A DNA stretch of 64,000 nt from Nanoperiomorbus sp963544155 (GCA_963544155.1 CAUUDW010000003.1:9923-73922), one strand, 5' to 3'. Counted from the first letter of the stretch, positions 40,494-50,409 are shown. Numbers and translations: made by a program. The notes: a model not told the origin generated them from the sequence alone.

Positions 40494-41330
40494 CTAGCTG
40501 AGCTCGGCATCAGTAGTTGACAGATGAAATATTCGTTCGACATTACCAGCCACTACTTCTGTCAGTTGCGCCAGAGGTATACCTTGCACTTCAGCTAATC
40601 GCTCAGCAATCTGCCGGATGTATTTCGGTTGATTCGTTTTACCTCGATAAGGTACGGGCGCCAGATAAGGTGAATCGGTCTCTAGCACCACTCGATCAAG
40701 CGGAACGGTCCGATACACCTCCGCCAAGGTCGGGTCACGGTTAAAGGTGATAATACCGTTAACGCCAATACTCAAGTCACGCTTAAGCACCTGCTCGAGG
40801 TTGGCTTGACTGTCAGTAAAGGAATGAACCACTCCACTGACGCCATGCGGAAAATTACTAAGTAGTGCCCAGAAATCAGCAAAGGCGTCGCCGTAGTCAC
40901 CGGATCGAACATGAAGCGACAGCGGCAAAGCATTGTCGAGCGACAGCTGGATCAACGCTTCGAGAGCCTCCAATTGCTTAGCGGGTGGGACGGTGTCATA
41001 ACAATAATCCAGCCCGACCTCGCCCACCGCCGCAATCGCTCGCTTACTAGCGTCAATTAGTGTCTGTAACCGATCAATATCGCTAGAGCGAAAGTCGCCC
41101 GCCTGATGAGGATAAATCCCCACGCCGGCCCTGAGTATCAGCCCCTCGGGTTGACCTTGCTTCAGTGCATAGCGAACCGCCAGTTCACTATCCGCCGGGT
41201 CACACCCCATGGTAATGATCTGACTAACACCACTATCTAAAGCAGACGTCAGCACTTCGCTCGGATTCAGTGGGTAATCCGAGCTATGGATATGACAGTG
41301 CGTATCTGTCAGACATCCAGCCTTAGTCAT
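40494..41330 (-). CDS. tatD: TatD family metal-dependent deoxyribonuclease
   Basis: A TIM-barrel hydrolase with 3'-5' exonuclease activity in characterised members. Metal ligands are in LTDTHCHIH near the N-terminus, VGEVGLDY (Glu), LSLHVRSG (His), VVHSFT (His) and VLETDSPYLAP (Asp). I chose the ATG at 41330, which overlaps the metG stop by 8 bases; the frame is open up to 41477 but that part lies inside metG. Length 278 is normal. It is coupled to metG. Confidence 0.95.
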   Translation of the reverse strand: MTKAGCLTDTHCHIHSSDYPLNPSEVLTSALDSGVSQIITMGCDPADSELAVRYALKQGQPEGLILRAGVGIYPHQAGDFRSSDIDRLQTLIDASKRAIAAVGEVGLDYCYDTVPPAKQLEALEALIQLSLDNALPLSLHVRSGDYGDAFADFWALLSNFPHGVSGVVHSFTDSQANLEQVLKRDLSIGVNGIITFNRDPTLAEVYRTVPLDRVVLETDSPYLAPVPYRGKTNQPKYIRQIAERLAEVQGIPLAQLTEVVAGNVERIFHLSTTDAELS

Positions 41331-42873
41331 GCTTAGCCGATTCACCGTGAAGATACTTTTTAGGGAAGATAATCGGCGTAGTCTCCGGCACGCTATCACC
41401 CCCGACTGCCTGATGGAGCTGCTGAGCAGTATCAGGTAGGAAAGGTGATAGATACTTGGCCACCAACAGCAGCCCATTAACCAATGTCGAGAATACTTGA
41501 CCTAGCCGAGCCTGACTCTCTGACTTATCCTCCAGCTTTGCTACCTGCCAGGGCGCCGAACGTTCAATGTATTGGTTTAACTCATGGACATACTCCATGA
41601 TAGCCAATACAGCATCATGCAGGTTAAGTCTATCCATCGCCACCTTATAGTTACCTAGCAGGGTCTCCGCCTGGTCTTTCAGCTCATTATCATCGCTGAC
41701 AAAGCTTAGATTACCACCAAAGTACTTGCGAACCATAGCGATCACCCTGGCCAGCAGATTGCCCAAGTCGTTGGCCAGCTCGCCGTTATAGGCTGACTCA
41801 AACTTATCCCAGCTAAAGTCGCCGTCCTCAAACGTTGGCACATGCGCCGTAAAATAGTAGCGAAAAGCATCAACACCATAGTCATCAATAATTTCCAGCG
41901 GGCTAATCACATTGCCAATTGACTTACTCATTTTGCTACCATCGACATTGATAAAGCCGTGTACCATCAGTTTCTCGGGCAAAGGCAGGCCTAGCGCCAA
42001 AAGCATAGCCGGCCAGATAATCGCATGGAAGCGCAGGATATCCTTACCAACGATCTCGACCTGAGCCGGCCAATAGTCATCATGCCACTTCTCATCCGGA
42101 TATCCCAGCACCGTTAGGTAGTTAGACAGAGCATCAATCCAGACATACATCACTTGCGATGGATCACCGGGCACTGCCACTCCCCAGCTTAATTTGTCGG
42201 CAGGTCGTGAAATAGAGACATCTTGCGCCCCATCTTTTAATAGCTCCAGGAGCTCTTTACCCCGAAACTCCGGTACAACAGCCGCCTTAATGAACTCTCT
42301 AAGCTGATCGGTAAACTTAGATACCGCCAGATAATAATTATCTTCACTCAGCTTTTCGTATGGCTTACTGTGATCAGGACAAATAAAATCATGTTCTCGA
42401 GCCTCACTCTCAGTCACAAAAGCCTCACAGCCGGCACAGTACCAGCCCTGATAAGTCGATTTATAGATCACCCCCGCCTGATCCAGCCGACGCCAGATAG
42501 CCTGAACTCGCTTGACATGGAGCGGGTCGGAGGTACGAATGTTAACAATATTCTGAGTAGCAAAATCCTGTTTGGCCAGCTCCGCCCCGATCTGATTAAG
42601 CGGTGCGCCGAAGTTCAGCTCAAGCGCCTGACGCATTCGCTGAAACTCAGGCTGAAGCTGATCAACCAGCTGTTGAGGTGTCTGTCCGCTCGTTGCCGCC
42701 TTCTGCTCAATCTTAGTGCCGTGTTCATCCGTCCCGATGGATAGTTTTGCCTGCTTGCCCCTGAGCAGCTGGTAGCGCAACAAGATATCGCCGTATAGGT
42801 AATCAATCGCCGTACCGATATGCGGTGCCGCATTAGCGTAAGGAATCGCTGTAGTTAGATAATACTTGGTCAT
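41323..42873 (-). CDS. metG: Methionyl-tRNA synthetase
   Basis: Charges initiator and elongator tRNA-Met. The HIGH motif is PHIGT in NAAPHIGTAIDY. A zinc-binding knuckle is visible (CAGC, then CPDH), the KMSKS loop is DGSKMSKSIGN, and the helical anticodon domain is complete. The 516-aa protein lacks the C-terminal dimerisation (EMAP-II-like) domain. TATAAT (42880-42885 on the minus strand) ends six bases before the ATG, so it is probably leaderless. The order rpf, ksgA, metG, tatD recalls the actinobacterial metG-tatD-rpfB-ksgA group. Confidence 0.97.
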   Translation of the reverse strand: MTKYYLTTAIPYANAAPHIGTAIDYLYGDILLRYQLLRGKQAKLSIGTDEHGTKIEQKAATSGQTPQQLVDQLQPEFQRMRQALELNFGAPLNQIGAELAKQDFATQNIVNIRTSDPLHVKRVQAIWRRLDQAGVIYKSTYQGWYCAGCEAFVTESEAREHDFICPDHSKPYEKLSEDNYYLAVSKFTDQLREFIKAAVVPEFRGKELLELLKDGAQDVSISRPADKLSWGVAVPGDPSQVMYVWIDALSNYLTVLGYPDEKWHDDYWPAQVEIVGKDILRFHAIIWPAMLLALGLPLPEKLMVHGFINVDGSKMSKSIGNVISPLEIIDDYGVDAFRYYFTAHVPTFEDGDFSWDKFESAYNGELANDLGNLLARVIAMVRKYFGGNLSFVSDDNELKDQAETLLGNYKVAMDRLNLHDAVLAIMEYVHELNQYIERSAPWQVAKLEDKSESQARLGQVFSTLVNGLLLVAKYLSPFLPDTAQQLHQAVGGDSVPETTPIIFPKKYLHGESAKHD

Positions 42874-42879
42874 ATCTTC

Positions 42880-42885
42880 ATTATA
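42880..42885 (-). promoter_or_regulatory. -10 box for metG, leaderless
   Basis: TATAAT on the minus strand, separated from the ATG by GAAGAT (six bases). It lies in the gap between ksgA and metG. Confidence 0.6.
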
Positions 42886-43677
42886 CTATTTAGCCACCTT
42901 GGTCAAGCGTTGCCAATCAGCAATACTTAGCTCCTGGGCTCGCCGGTTGGGGTCGATATCAGCCAACTGCAAAAGCCTTGCCGTTTCCGCCTTAGTAGTG
43001 CGCAATCCTAGCGCCAGACTGGAGAGAAGTTTCTTACGCCTCTGGCAAAAACCCGCCCGACAAACGGTAAAGAACTGCTCAAGCTCGGCTACCGGGATCA
43101 ACGGATCGGAGCGACGATGCATAATCACCACCTGTGAATCGACCTTGGGCACCGGATCGAACAGCTCGGCCGGCACCTTGATGCCCAGCTCTACCCGAGC
43201 GAAGAGTTGCACTGAGATAGCTAAAAGTGACAGCTGTCCCGGCGTAGCCGCCAGTCGCTGAGCTACTTCTCGTTGCACTAATATCACCGCTAAGCTGGGT
43301 TGATTGGCGCTAGCCCACAGCTTCTCCATGATCTTTGAGGTAAGGTAGTAGGGAATATTTGCCACCACTTTGTAATTCGTCGGCAAAGCCTCCAGGTCGT
43401 AGTCCATGATGTCCGCCCTTACCGGCTCCAGGTTTGCCGGTTGACCACCCATTAGCTCAGCCACCCGACCCGCCAGCTGTTCTGCCAGAACACGGTCATA
43501 CTCAACCGCCACCACCCGTCCGGCTCGCCGGCACAACTGAGCCGTCAGCGCACCCGGACCCGGACCAATCTCCAGTACCGTATCTCGGGCGGTTAGCTCC
43601 CCATAATCAGCAATGGTTGACAATGTCAACTGATCACACAGGAAGTTCTGCCCCAGTTCTTTCTTCGCTCGAATCAC
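42886..43677 (-). CDS. rsmA: 16S rRNA dimethyladenosine transferase
   Basis: Methylates two adjacent adenines in helix 45 of 16S rRNA late in 30S assembly (KsgA). It begins with KKELGQNFLCD. The SAM-binding motif is VLEIGPGPGALT, the catalytic NIPYYL motif is in VVANIPYYLTS, and the C-terminal helical domain is complete (263 aa). The start is a GTG at 43677. It follows the rpf-like gene by 10 bases and precedes metG, which has its own promoter. Confidence 0.96.
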   Translation of the reverse strand: MIRAKKELGQNFLCDQLTLSTIADYGELTARDTVLEIGPGPGALTAQLCRRAGRVVAVEYDRVLAEQLAGRVAELMGGQPANLEPVRADIMDYDLEALPTNYKVVANIPYYLTSKIMEKLWASANQPSLAVILVQREVAQRLAATPGQLSLLAISVQLFARVELGIKVPAELFDPVPKVDSQVVIMHRRSDPLIPVAELEQFFTVCRAGFCQRRKKLLSSLALGLRTTKAETARLLQLADIDPNRRAQELSIADWQRLTKVAK

Positions 43678-43687
43678 ATCGATCGCC

Positions 43688-44896
43688 CTAATACGAATGA
43701 TACTTCAACCAATGAGCGTAAGCACCCTGGATTCCGCCGTAACGACGATCACAATACTGCTTGAACCAACGCAACTGAGTGATCGGGTTAGTCGCCCAGT
43801 CGGCACCAACCGACCCCATCTTGCTACCCGGTAAGGCCTGCGGTAGGCCATATGCTCCACCCATGCCCTTCGCCGTCACTCGCCAGCCTGATTCGTGACT
43901 GATGATGTAATTTACCGCACCATAGTCGCTCTCAGCGATACCCGCCATCGCCATCCAGTCGGTATGACTGCCCGGCGGTAGCTCTACTTTCGTCCCCTTG
44001 ATCTCGACCTGGGCTATCGGCGCCTCAGTGATCACCTCAGAGATCTTCTGACGAGCCACTTCGACACCATTTTGCATGTTGACTTGATAGATAACCGTCT
44101 TCTTACCGGGGTGACCGGCTGTCTGAACCTCATGATAACCTAGCTTCTTATTGGCATCTTCAATCACTCTGGTCTCAAAGGGGACGGCCTCTACCTGGTC
44201 AACTGTTTGCACTCCATTACGCCAGACTTGCAGATCCATACCATCACTCACCCCGGTCTGCTGCGGTAGCGACATGGTGTCGCTGGCACCCAGCTTGATA
44301 TTCGCCTCCCTTAGCATACCGGCAATGGTCTTCTGCTGAGTTCTCAGAGTTAACCGCTGTCCGTACAGTCTCAGATTAACTGTCTTTGCCCTGGTGATCT
44401 CAACCACCTGACCAATACCGCCCGAATCAAGAAAGCTGTCGATCGGCGTAGTCTGAGCTATGTCATGCGACTTGAGCTTGACGCCGGCCTGCTCCGATAC
44501 CTTGTTGATGTCGGTCTCAGCGGTCATAACTCTAGTTCTCACCGACTTCTCATCAACAATGGTGACAGGGCGAGCCCGTTTAATGTTAATGATATTGGAG
44601 TCTCGTGATAACTGGCTGCTCAGCGACGGACTGACCTGATCATGTCGCCCCACCCGGATCTTAGCATCAGCCAGAGCCTGTTTCACCGTGCGACTCTTAG
44701 TGATAATAGTCTTCTCTAACTCGTGATCGTAGATAGTCACCAGCCGACTGGAGCTATCTACTCGGTCATTGGTTGCCCGCACCAGCCCGGTAAAGCTAGC
44801 TGATACCAGTGCAATGGTCATCACCAGAGCCAGCACCAACCATCTAGTATGGATTCGTCGCATGACACTAATCACACCACGTAACTTGAATATCAT
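43688..44896 (-). CDS. Secreted Rpf-type lytic transglycosylase with DUF348 and G5 domains
   Basis: A cell-wall muralytic protein like RpfB/YabE. It has a signal/anchor segment (~18-40), three DUF348 repeats (~50-108, ~110-170, ~172-227), a G5 domain (~232-303) and a C-terminal transglycosylase domain (~315-402). The catalytic Glu is in IISHESGWR (E335), followed by GGAYGLPQALPG and PITQLRWFKQY. An extended -10 (TGA-TATAAT) ends 11 bases before the ATG at 44896, supporting that start. Resuscitation-promoting factors in actinobacteria have the same domain order and the same ksgA/metG/tatD neighbours. Confidence 0.9.
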   Translation of the reverse strand: MIFKLRGVISVMRRIHTRWLVLALVMTIALVSASFTGLVRATNDRVDSSSRLVTIYDHELEKTIITKSRTVKQALADAKIRVGRHDQVSPSLSSQLSRDSNIINIKRARPVTIVDEKSVRTRVMTAETDINKVSEQAGVKLKSHDIAQTTPIDSFLDSGGIGQVVEITRAKTVNLRLYGQRLTLRTQQKTIAGMLREANIKLGASDTMSLPQQTGVSDGMDLQVWRNGVQTVDQVEAVPFETRVIEDANKKLGYHEVQTAGHPGKKTVIYQVNMQNGVEVARQKISEVITEAPIAQVEIKGTKVELPPGSHTDWMAMAGIAESDYGAVNYIISHESGWRVTAKGMGGAYGLPQALPGSKMGSVGADWATNPITQLRWFKQYCDRRYGGIQGAYAHWLKYHSY

Positions 44897-44953
44897 ATCC
44901 GCTTGTAATTATATCACACCGTCAAAGCACCGGTTCATTAAGCCGGTCTACCG

Positions 44954-47155
44954 CTAGCCGTCCGCTCGGCTAAGTGGGGCAAAGGCAACATTGAGCTTAC
45001 GGGTCTTACCGTCATCAAAATAAACCTCCACCACTTGCCCATCGACTGAGGTGACTTGACCCGAGCCAAAGATTTGGTGCCGCACTCTGTCACCCAGGCT
45101 AAGCTCTACCGGGTCCGGTTCATAGTGCGGTTCACTTGCCTGACTGCCGTACTTAGTGGCATGCTGCACCGATGGTCCTCGCCGATAATTAGCCCAGCCC
45201 TGATAGTCGCCCACTTCACCCATGCCGGATTCGTCACCCGACACCATATCGCTCACATCTTGCACGAAAGGTGACGGCAGGCTGTAATGAGTCTCGCCCC
45301 TGAGCATCCGACGCCGAGCGTAAGATAGCACCAGCTTCTCTTGCGCTCTGGTCATACCGACATAGCAAAGCCGTCTCTCCTCCTCTGCTGCCGCCGGCTC
45401 CAGCGAGGAACGAGCACTGGGAAATAAGCCGTCCTCCATGCCCACCATAAAGACCACCGGGTACTCCAGGCCTTTAGCGGCGTGCAAGGTCATGAGAGTG
45501 ACAGCATCGTCGTCATTAACGGCGTCAGCACCACTCACCAATGCCACTTCCTCTAAAAAGCTTGCCAGATCACCATATTCCTTAGCCATCGAGATTAGCT
45601 CATCAACGTTCCGGCAACGCTCTTCACCTCGCTCCGTACCATCATCCAGGTAGCTATCATAGTCAAAGCGTTGTATGATTTGCTTGATAATCCGGTCGGG
45701 TGACTCGGTGCCGGCTAGCTTGTTTATCTCTGAAAGCGTCCGACCCAGCTGACTCAGAGTCTTTCTAGCTCTAGGGGTAAGCTCGGCGCAATCATCCGCC
45801 CGCACTAAGGCATCAAGCACATTTAACCCACTGCCGCTCTGCCAATCTAGAAACTTACCTACCGAGACTTCGCCCAAGCCTCGCTTTGGTACATTAACGA
45901 TCCGGCGAAAGCTGATAGTACCACTAGGCTGATAAATTAGCTTTAGATAAGCAATTAGATCTTTTATCTCCGCCCGGTCGTAAAAGCGTTGCCCGCCGAT
46001 CAGCCGATAATGCAGACTATTGCGAGTAAACATCTGTTCGAATACTCGTGACTGGGCGTTCGTCCGATAAAGCACAGCGCAATCTCGAAGTCGATGACTA
46101 CCACCGGCAACCATTGCCCATATCTGATTAGCTACTCGCTCCGCTTCGTCAAACTCATTACCGGCGACTATCAGCTCGACCGGCTCTCCGCCTCGATTAT
46201 CCGTCCACAACTTTTTGTCACTGCGTTTAGTATTCTTGCTGATCACCCGATGCGCCACCTCAAGAATCTCCTCGGTTGAACGATAATTCTGCTCCAGCTT
46301 GATCTGTTTCGCTCCGGAGAAATCCCGCTCAAAGTTAAGAATATTAGTATAGTCCGCTCCCCGCCAACTATAGATTGACTGCCAATCATCACCGACTACA
46401 CAGATATTGCGCCGGTCGTTCAGCAGGAGCTTAACCAGCCGATACTGTGCCTTGTTGGTGTCCTGATACTCGTCGATCAGAATATAGTGAAATTGCTCTT
46501 GATACTTGCGTCGCACCTCCGATGACTTCTCGAGAAGTTGAACTGCATCAAGTAACAGGTCGTCAAAGTCAAGCGCCACATTCTCCCGCAGTCGCCTTTC
46601 GTAACGGTCGTACACCTCTGCGGCAGTCTGTTGTAGGCTGGACTGAGTAGCCTGGCGTCGATACTGCTCAGGCGACAAACAGGCATTCTTAGCCTTGGAA
46701 ATGTAGCCGACAATTGACCGAGGGCTAAACTGCTGCTCGGCTGCACCCAACTCCTTCATGACCGACTTAATTAGCGACAACCTGTCGGCTTCGTCAAAGA
46801 TGACGAAATTGCGAGCAATATCAATCTGATCGCCGTCTTGTCGCAATAAGCGAACGGCGATGGAGTGAAAGGTGCCCATCCAGGGCATGAAACTTCGGTT
46901 ATCCGCCACACCTAGCAAGCGGGCAAGTCGCCCTCGCATCTCATTGGCTGCCTTATTGGTAAAAGTAACCGCCAATATCTCGGCAGGCTGAGCCAGTTCA
47001 CCGGCAATTATGTAGGCAATGCGATGGATCAGTGCTTTGGTCTTACCTGACCCCGCCCCGGCCTGGATCAAAAGCGGACCCTCGGTGGTCTCGACCGCCA
47101 GCCGCTGCTCCGGATTTAGACCATCTAAGATATGCCTCTCGTCTACTGATGTCAT
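44954..47155 (-). CDS. pcrA: ATP-dependent DNA helicase PcrA/UvrD
   Basis: A superfamily 1A 3'-5' helicase for repair and plasmid or replication-fork processing. Motif I is QAGAGSGKTKAL, motif Ia is AVTFTNKAANEM, motif II is LIDEYQDTN, motif III is VVGDDWQSIYSWRGAD, motif V is LMTLHAAKGLEYPVVF and motif VI is EEERRLCYVGMTRAQ. The C-terminal ~50 residues are a Tudor-like domain (GDRVRHQIFGSGQVTSVDG), as in PcrA. A TGA-TAAAAT promoter ends seven bases before the ATG, so the mRNA may be leaderless. Confidence 0.97.
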   Translation of the reverse strand: MTSVDERHILDGLNPEQRLAVETTEGPLLIQAGAGSGKTKALIHRIAYIIAGELAQPAEILAVTFTNKAANEMRGRLARLLGVADNRSFMPWMGTFHSIAVRLLRQDGDQIDIARNFVIFDEADRLSLIKSVMKELGAAEQQFSPRSIVGYISKAKNACLSPEQYRRQATQSSLQQTAAEVYDRYERRLRENVALDFDDLLLDAVQLLEKSSEVRRKYQEQFHYILIDEYQDTNKAQYRLVKLLLNDRRNICVVGDDWQSIYSWRGADYTNILNFERDFSGAKQIKLEQNYRSTEEILEVAHRVISKNTKRSDKKLWTDNRGGEPVELIVAGNEFDEAERVANQIWAMVAGGSHRLRDCAVLYRTNAQSRVFEQMFTRNSLHYRLIGGQRFYDRAEIKDLIAYLKLIYQPSGTISFRRIVNVPKRGLGEVSVGKFLDWQSGSGLNVLDALVRADDCAELTPRARKTLSQLGRTLSEINKLAGTESPDRIIKQIIQRFDYDSYLDDGTERGEERCRNVDELISMAKEYGDLASFLEEVALVSGADAVNDDDAVTLMTLHAAKGLEYPVVFMVGMEDGLFPSARSSLEPAAAEEERRLCYVGMTRAQEKLVLSYARRRMLRGETHYSLPSPFVQDVSDMVSGDESGMGEVGDYQGWANYRRGPSVQHATKYGSQASEPHYEPDPVELSLGDRVRHQIFGSGQVTSVDGQVVEVYFDDGKTRKLNVAFAPLSRADG

Positions 47156-47162
47156 CGACTAT

Positions 47163-47171
47163 ATTTTATCA
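47163..47171 (-). promoter_or_regulatory. extended -10 promoter for pcrA, leaderless
   Basis: TGA-TAAAAT on the minus strand, with seven bases (ATAGTCG) to the ATG at 47155. Confidence 0.6.
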
Positions 47172-47204
47172 CGCTAGAGTCGGCGTCGCTGACTGCAACT
47201 GTAC

Positions 47205-48353
47205 CTACAGACCTAGTCGCAAGATAGCCACAGCGATCAACCCGCCAATGATAACTACCGCTATCGCCAGTAGCACCCGGCTAATAATCTGCTTCTTGCG
47301 CTGCGAGGAGAGTGGTGGTAAAGCCTGATCAAGCTCGTCGTCGTCAAACAAATCATCATCCGCCTGTCGAACGTTAGTAGGAGTGGGCCTCTTGACGGAA
47401 TCATTACCTAAAGGACGTTTATTAACCCTGACATCAGGTAGGAAGGTCGGTGCTCGACGGCTTGGTGCCGCACCGACTGAGGCGCTACCGACAGTCGGAC
47501 GCCCGGTAGAAGTAGATCTATTAGGGGATGCCGAAGGCTTAGGTGATAACGCCGTAGCCGGTCGCACCGGAGCTGATTTAGCCGGGGTCGATATACTCCT
47601 CACTGCGTGGTCGTTGCGGCTGGAATTACCCGTGACTACAGGTCGCCGACCGGCTCTGACTGCCGGCTCGCTATGACTGCTATTAGCATTAGTCTGCCCC
47701 ACCTCTCGTTTAGTCGGCGGAACGACCGGTCGTCTCGGCGTCACTGGCTTAGTTGCTATTGACCTAGCCGGTATTGACCCGGCTGACGGCGACCGCCGCA
47801 AAGCAGTCCGCCCGGACGACCGCTGCGGCTCACCATCAAACATTACATTGACCTTGCCGGGGTGTTTTCTAGGCATGGACGACTTAACTACTGCTCGATC
47901 ACTCATTGGCTTAGCCTTAGTCTGACGTTCAGTGGCATAGTTAGGCTTATTCTTGACCGTGGCATCACTTGACGGCAAAGCCATATCCATAAAGCGCCCT
48001 CTACCGACCTTTGGTTTATCAGCTCCGGAAGTAGCTGTAGCCCTCATGGGTACTTCGGGTGGTAGAGCCGTTACTCGCCTAACCCCCTCAGCGCTCCTAG
48101 TCGAAAGATTGCGAGCCGATACGACACCCATCGGTGACTTGCTCTTAGCAAGAGTGGCCGGCATCGCAGCATCTCGTACCACTACCCTAGTCGGCTTCAC
48201 TACCGGCTGACCTAACCGAGCAGTCACTCCGTCAATTGGTCTCTTGCCGGCGACCGTCCGTACTTTTACCCCGATCAATTGACCGTTAACCCCGCCAAGA
48301 GAGCTGTTTGCTCGGCCAATAGCCTTTGGTCTACCCGGAGTCAGATCGTTCAC
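47205..48353 (-). CDS. Basic low-complexity protein with a C-terminal membrane anchor
   Basis: A 382-aa protein. Residues 1-~330 are rich in Arg, Pro, Ser, Thr and Val and lack regular hydrophobic spacing, so they are probably disordered. An acidic stretch (DDDLFDDDELDQ, ~338-350) follows. After KKQIISR comes one C-terminal transmembrane helix (VLLAIAVVIIGGLIAVAIL). This is a tail-anchor topology. The start overlaps the tpiA stop by 4 bases, so it is co-expressed with glycolytic genes. No family is recognised; homologues may be hard to find because of composition. Confidence 0.6.
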   Translation of the reverse strand: MNDLTPGRPKAIGRANSSLGGVNGQLIGVKVRTVAGKRPIDGVTARLGQPVVKPTRVVVRDAAMPATLAKSKSPMGVVSARNLSTRSAEGVRRVTALPPEVPMRATATSGADKPKVGRGRFMDMALPSSDATVKNKPNYATERQTKAKPMSDRAVVKSSMPRKHPGKVNVMFDGEPQRSSGRTALRRSPSAGSIPARSIATKPVTPRRPVVPPTKREVGQTNANSSHSEPAVRAGRRPVVTGNSSRNDHAVRSISTPAKSAPVRPATALSPKPSASPNRSTSTGRPTVGSASVGAAPSRRAPTFLPDVRVNKRPLGNDSVKRPTPTNVRQADDDLFDDDELDQALPPLSSQRKKQIISRVLLAIAVVIIGGLIAVAILRLGL

Positions 48354-49126
48354 GCTCGTTGACTTTCCTTTGCTATAGCCGAAGCATCGTTAACCATACT
48401 GGCGAATTCAGTAGCAATCAGGCTCGACCGACCAACCAGTAAGCCGTCAACTCCCGTCAGTTGCAAAATTTGCTTAGCACTACCGGCGTTGACGCTGCCG
48501 CCATAAAGAATCGGCACATTCATTGCCGCTGCTCGACCAAACATATGCTCAATCTGAGTCCGCACGATCTTGACCGACTCGGTGATCTGCTGATCAACCG
48601 CCGGAGCACTACTACCTATCGCCCAGATTGGCTCATAGGCTACTATGATCTGATCCAGGTCGCCCGAGTCAATATTCATTAGCCCTGAGGCAACTTGATC
48701 ACATAAGGCATGCTCGTAACAATTCATCTCCCGCTCTTCCTCATCTTCACCCACACAGAGCACAGGCCTGATACCGTTGCGAATAGCTGCCTGCACCTTG
48801 AATCGGACATCCCGATCGTCCTCGTCGAAGATATAGCGTCGTTCGCTATGACCGACTAAGACGTACTGCGCCAGCCCTTTCAGCTGACTCGCTGACACCT
48901 CACCGGTAAAAGCACCTTCGTCTCGCCAATAGCAATCTTGTGCCCCCAGCTTCATCTGACGGTGATTGATTTGGAGCGATACCGGCTCTAGCGACAGAAA
49001 GCCGGGGCAAATCACGGTCTCGACATTACGCCGCACCGGCAACGTTTGCGACAGCTTTGTCACAAATAGCGACGACTCGTGGACGTTTAGATTCATCTTC
49101 CAGTTGCCAATGATATACTTCTTCAT
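48350..49126 (-). CDS. tpiA: Triosephosphate isomerase
   Basis: Interconverts dihydroxyacetone phosphate and glyceraldehyde-3-phosphate. It begins YIIGNWKMNLN (active-site Asn and Lys). The catalytic His is in VLVGHSERR, and the catalytic Glu is in IVAYEPIWAIGS. The phosphate-binding loops YGGSVN and GLLVGRSSL are intact. Length 258 is normal. It lies downstream of pgk and overlaps the tail-anchored gene by 4 bases, as the third gene of a pyk-pgk-tpiA operon. Confidence 0.97.
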   Translation of the reverse strand: MKKYIIGNWKMNLNVHESSLFVTKLSQTLPVRRNVETVICPGFLSLEPVSLQINHRQMKLGAQDCYWRDEGAFTGEVSASQLKGLAQYVLVGHSERRYIFDEDDRDVRFKVQAAIRNGIRPVLCVGEDEEEREMNCYEHALCDQVASGLMNIDSGDLDQIIVAYEPIWAIGSSAPAVDQQITESVKIVRTQIEHMFGRAAAMNVPILYGGSVNAGSAKQILQLTGVDGLLVGRSSLIATEFASMVNDASAIAKESQRA

Positions 49127-49166
49127 GCCCGCTCCATTCTGTTAGCTATTTTACCATACCTACAAT

Positions 49167-50393
49167 TTAGCGTCGCATTAGCGCTGAAATGCCGGGCAGA
49201 TCTTCGCCTGCCATTAACGCTAGGCTAGCCCCGCCACCGGTCGATACATGGCTGAAGCTACCACCCTTCAGGGCATCCCAACCCCTGACGAAATTAGCTG
49301 TATCACCGCCACCGATCACACTAACTATCTGAGGATTTTTAGCTAGGGTCAGAGCCAGTCGTGCCGACCCTCGAGAGAAATTGACCGTCTCGGCCATACC
49401 CAGTGTACCGTTCCAAATGACGGTGCCGCTACTCGCTACCACCCGCTCGACCAGCCGGATAGTCTGTTCACCGATGTCATATATCTTGGCTGGAGCCCGG
49501 ACGGCATCCGGACCGCATTCTACTCGCTCGCCCTTTAGCTCACCACTCTTCGAGACAGCCACATCACTAGGTAGGATGAGATGATCCGCCAGCTTGTCAC
49601 CATACCGATGCTGAGCATCCGCTAAGATTTGCCGCACCAGCTGATCTGCCGCCTCATCAACCAAGCTGTCACCGACATCATGCCCGTCGTACTTGATGAA
49701 ATTATTAGCTAGCGCCCCACCGATCACTACATTATCAGCAATCTGAATGAACTTGCGAGCCAGGGGCATTTTGTCGTGTATCTTTGCTCCACCCAGTATT
49801 GCCGTTAGCGGTCGATTCGGCTCGTCGGTGGCCCGTTTAATTGCTAGATACTCTTGCTCAACCAATAGCCCCGCCACAGCCGGTAAACACTGCGTGATCG
49901 CCACCGTTGAAGCATGACTACGATGAACCACCCCAAAACCATCTTGGACGAATAGCTCCGCCCGGCTCTGTTTCGCCAGTTGCTGGGCAAACTTGGCGTC
50001 ATTCTCCTTCTCAGCCGGCTGAAAACGCAGGTTCTCCAGCATGACGATATCGCCGGGCTTCATCGACCGGGTTAGCTGTGCCACCTGGTCACCCACCGTC
50101 TCGCCGATGAACCGAACGGAGTGACCTAACAGCTTAGCCAACCGCTTAGCCACCGGCGCAAGGCTATACTTCGTATCTTGCTCTGACTTTGGCCGCCCCA
50201 GATGAGCAATGACGACGATACTAGCATCTCGTTCCAGCAAATAGCGCAGGGTGGGCAAAGAGGCAACCAGACGATAATCGTCAGCGATAGCACCATCATC
50301 CCGGAGCGGTACGTTATAGTCAGCCCTCAGTAAGATCTGTCTACCCCGCACATCGACATCTTTAACCGTCCGATATGGAAAAGTTACTGCCAT
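49167..50393 (-). CDS. pgk: Phosphoglycerate kinase
   Basis: Makes ATP from 1,3-bisphosphoglycerate. The substrate-binding RADYNVPL and HLGRPK motifs are in the N-domain, and the hinge and C-domain nucleotide site (GGGDTANFVRG, STGGGASLALMAG) are complete. Length 408 is normal. The ATG at 50393 is preceded directly by a G-rich run and an in-frame GTG at 50396; either could be the start. It sits 16 bases after pyk. Confidence 0.96.
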   Translation of the reverse strand: MAVTFPYRTVKDVDVRGRQILLRADYNVPLRDDGAIADDYRLVASLPTLRYLLERDASIVVIAHLGRPKSEQDTKYSLAPVAKRLAKLLGHSVRFIGETVGDQVAQLTRSMKPGDIVMLENLRFQPAEKENDAKFAQQLAKQSRAELFVQDGFGVVHRSHASTVAITQCLPAVAGLLVEQEYLAIKRATDEPNRPLTAILGGAKIHDKMPLARKFIQIADNVVIGGALANNFIKYDGHDVGDSLVDEAADQLVRQILADAQHRYGDKLADHLILPSDVAVSKSGELKGERVECGPDAVRAPAKIYDIGEQTIRLVERVVASSGTVIWNGTLGMAETVNFSRGSARLALTLAKNPQIVSVIGGGDTANFVRGWDALKGGSFSHVSTGGGASLALMAGEDLPGISALMRR

Positions 50394-50409
50394 CACCCCC
50401 CCTTTTTTC

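Noticed and set aside
41331..41477. Longer TatD start inside metG
   Set aside because: The added residues are a shadow of metG; the DTHCHIH motif falls at the usual position from the ATG at 41330.
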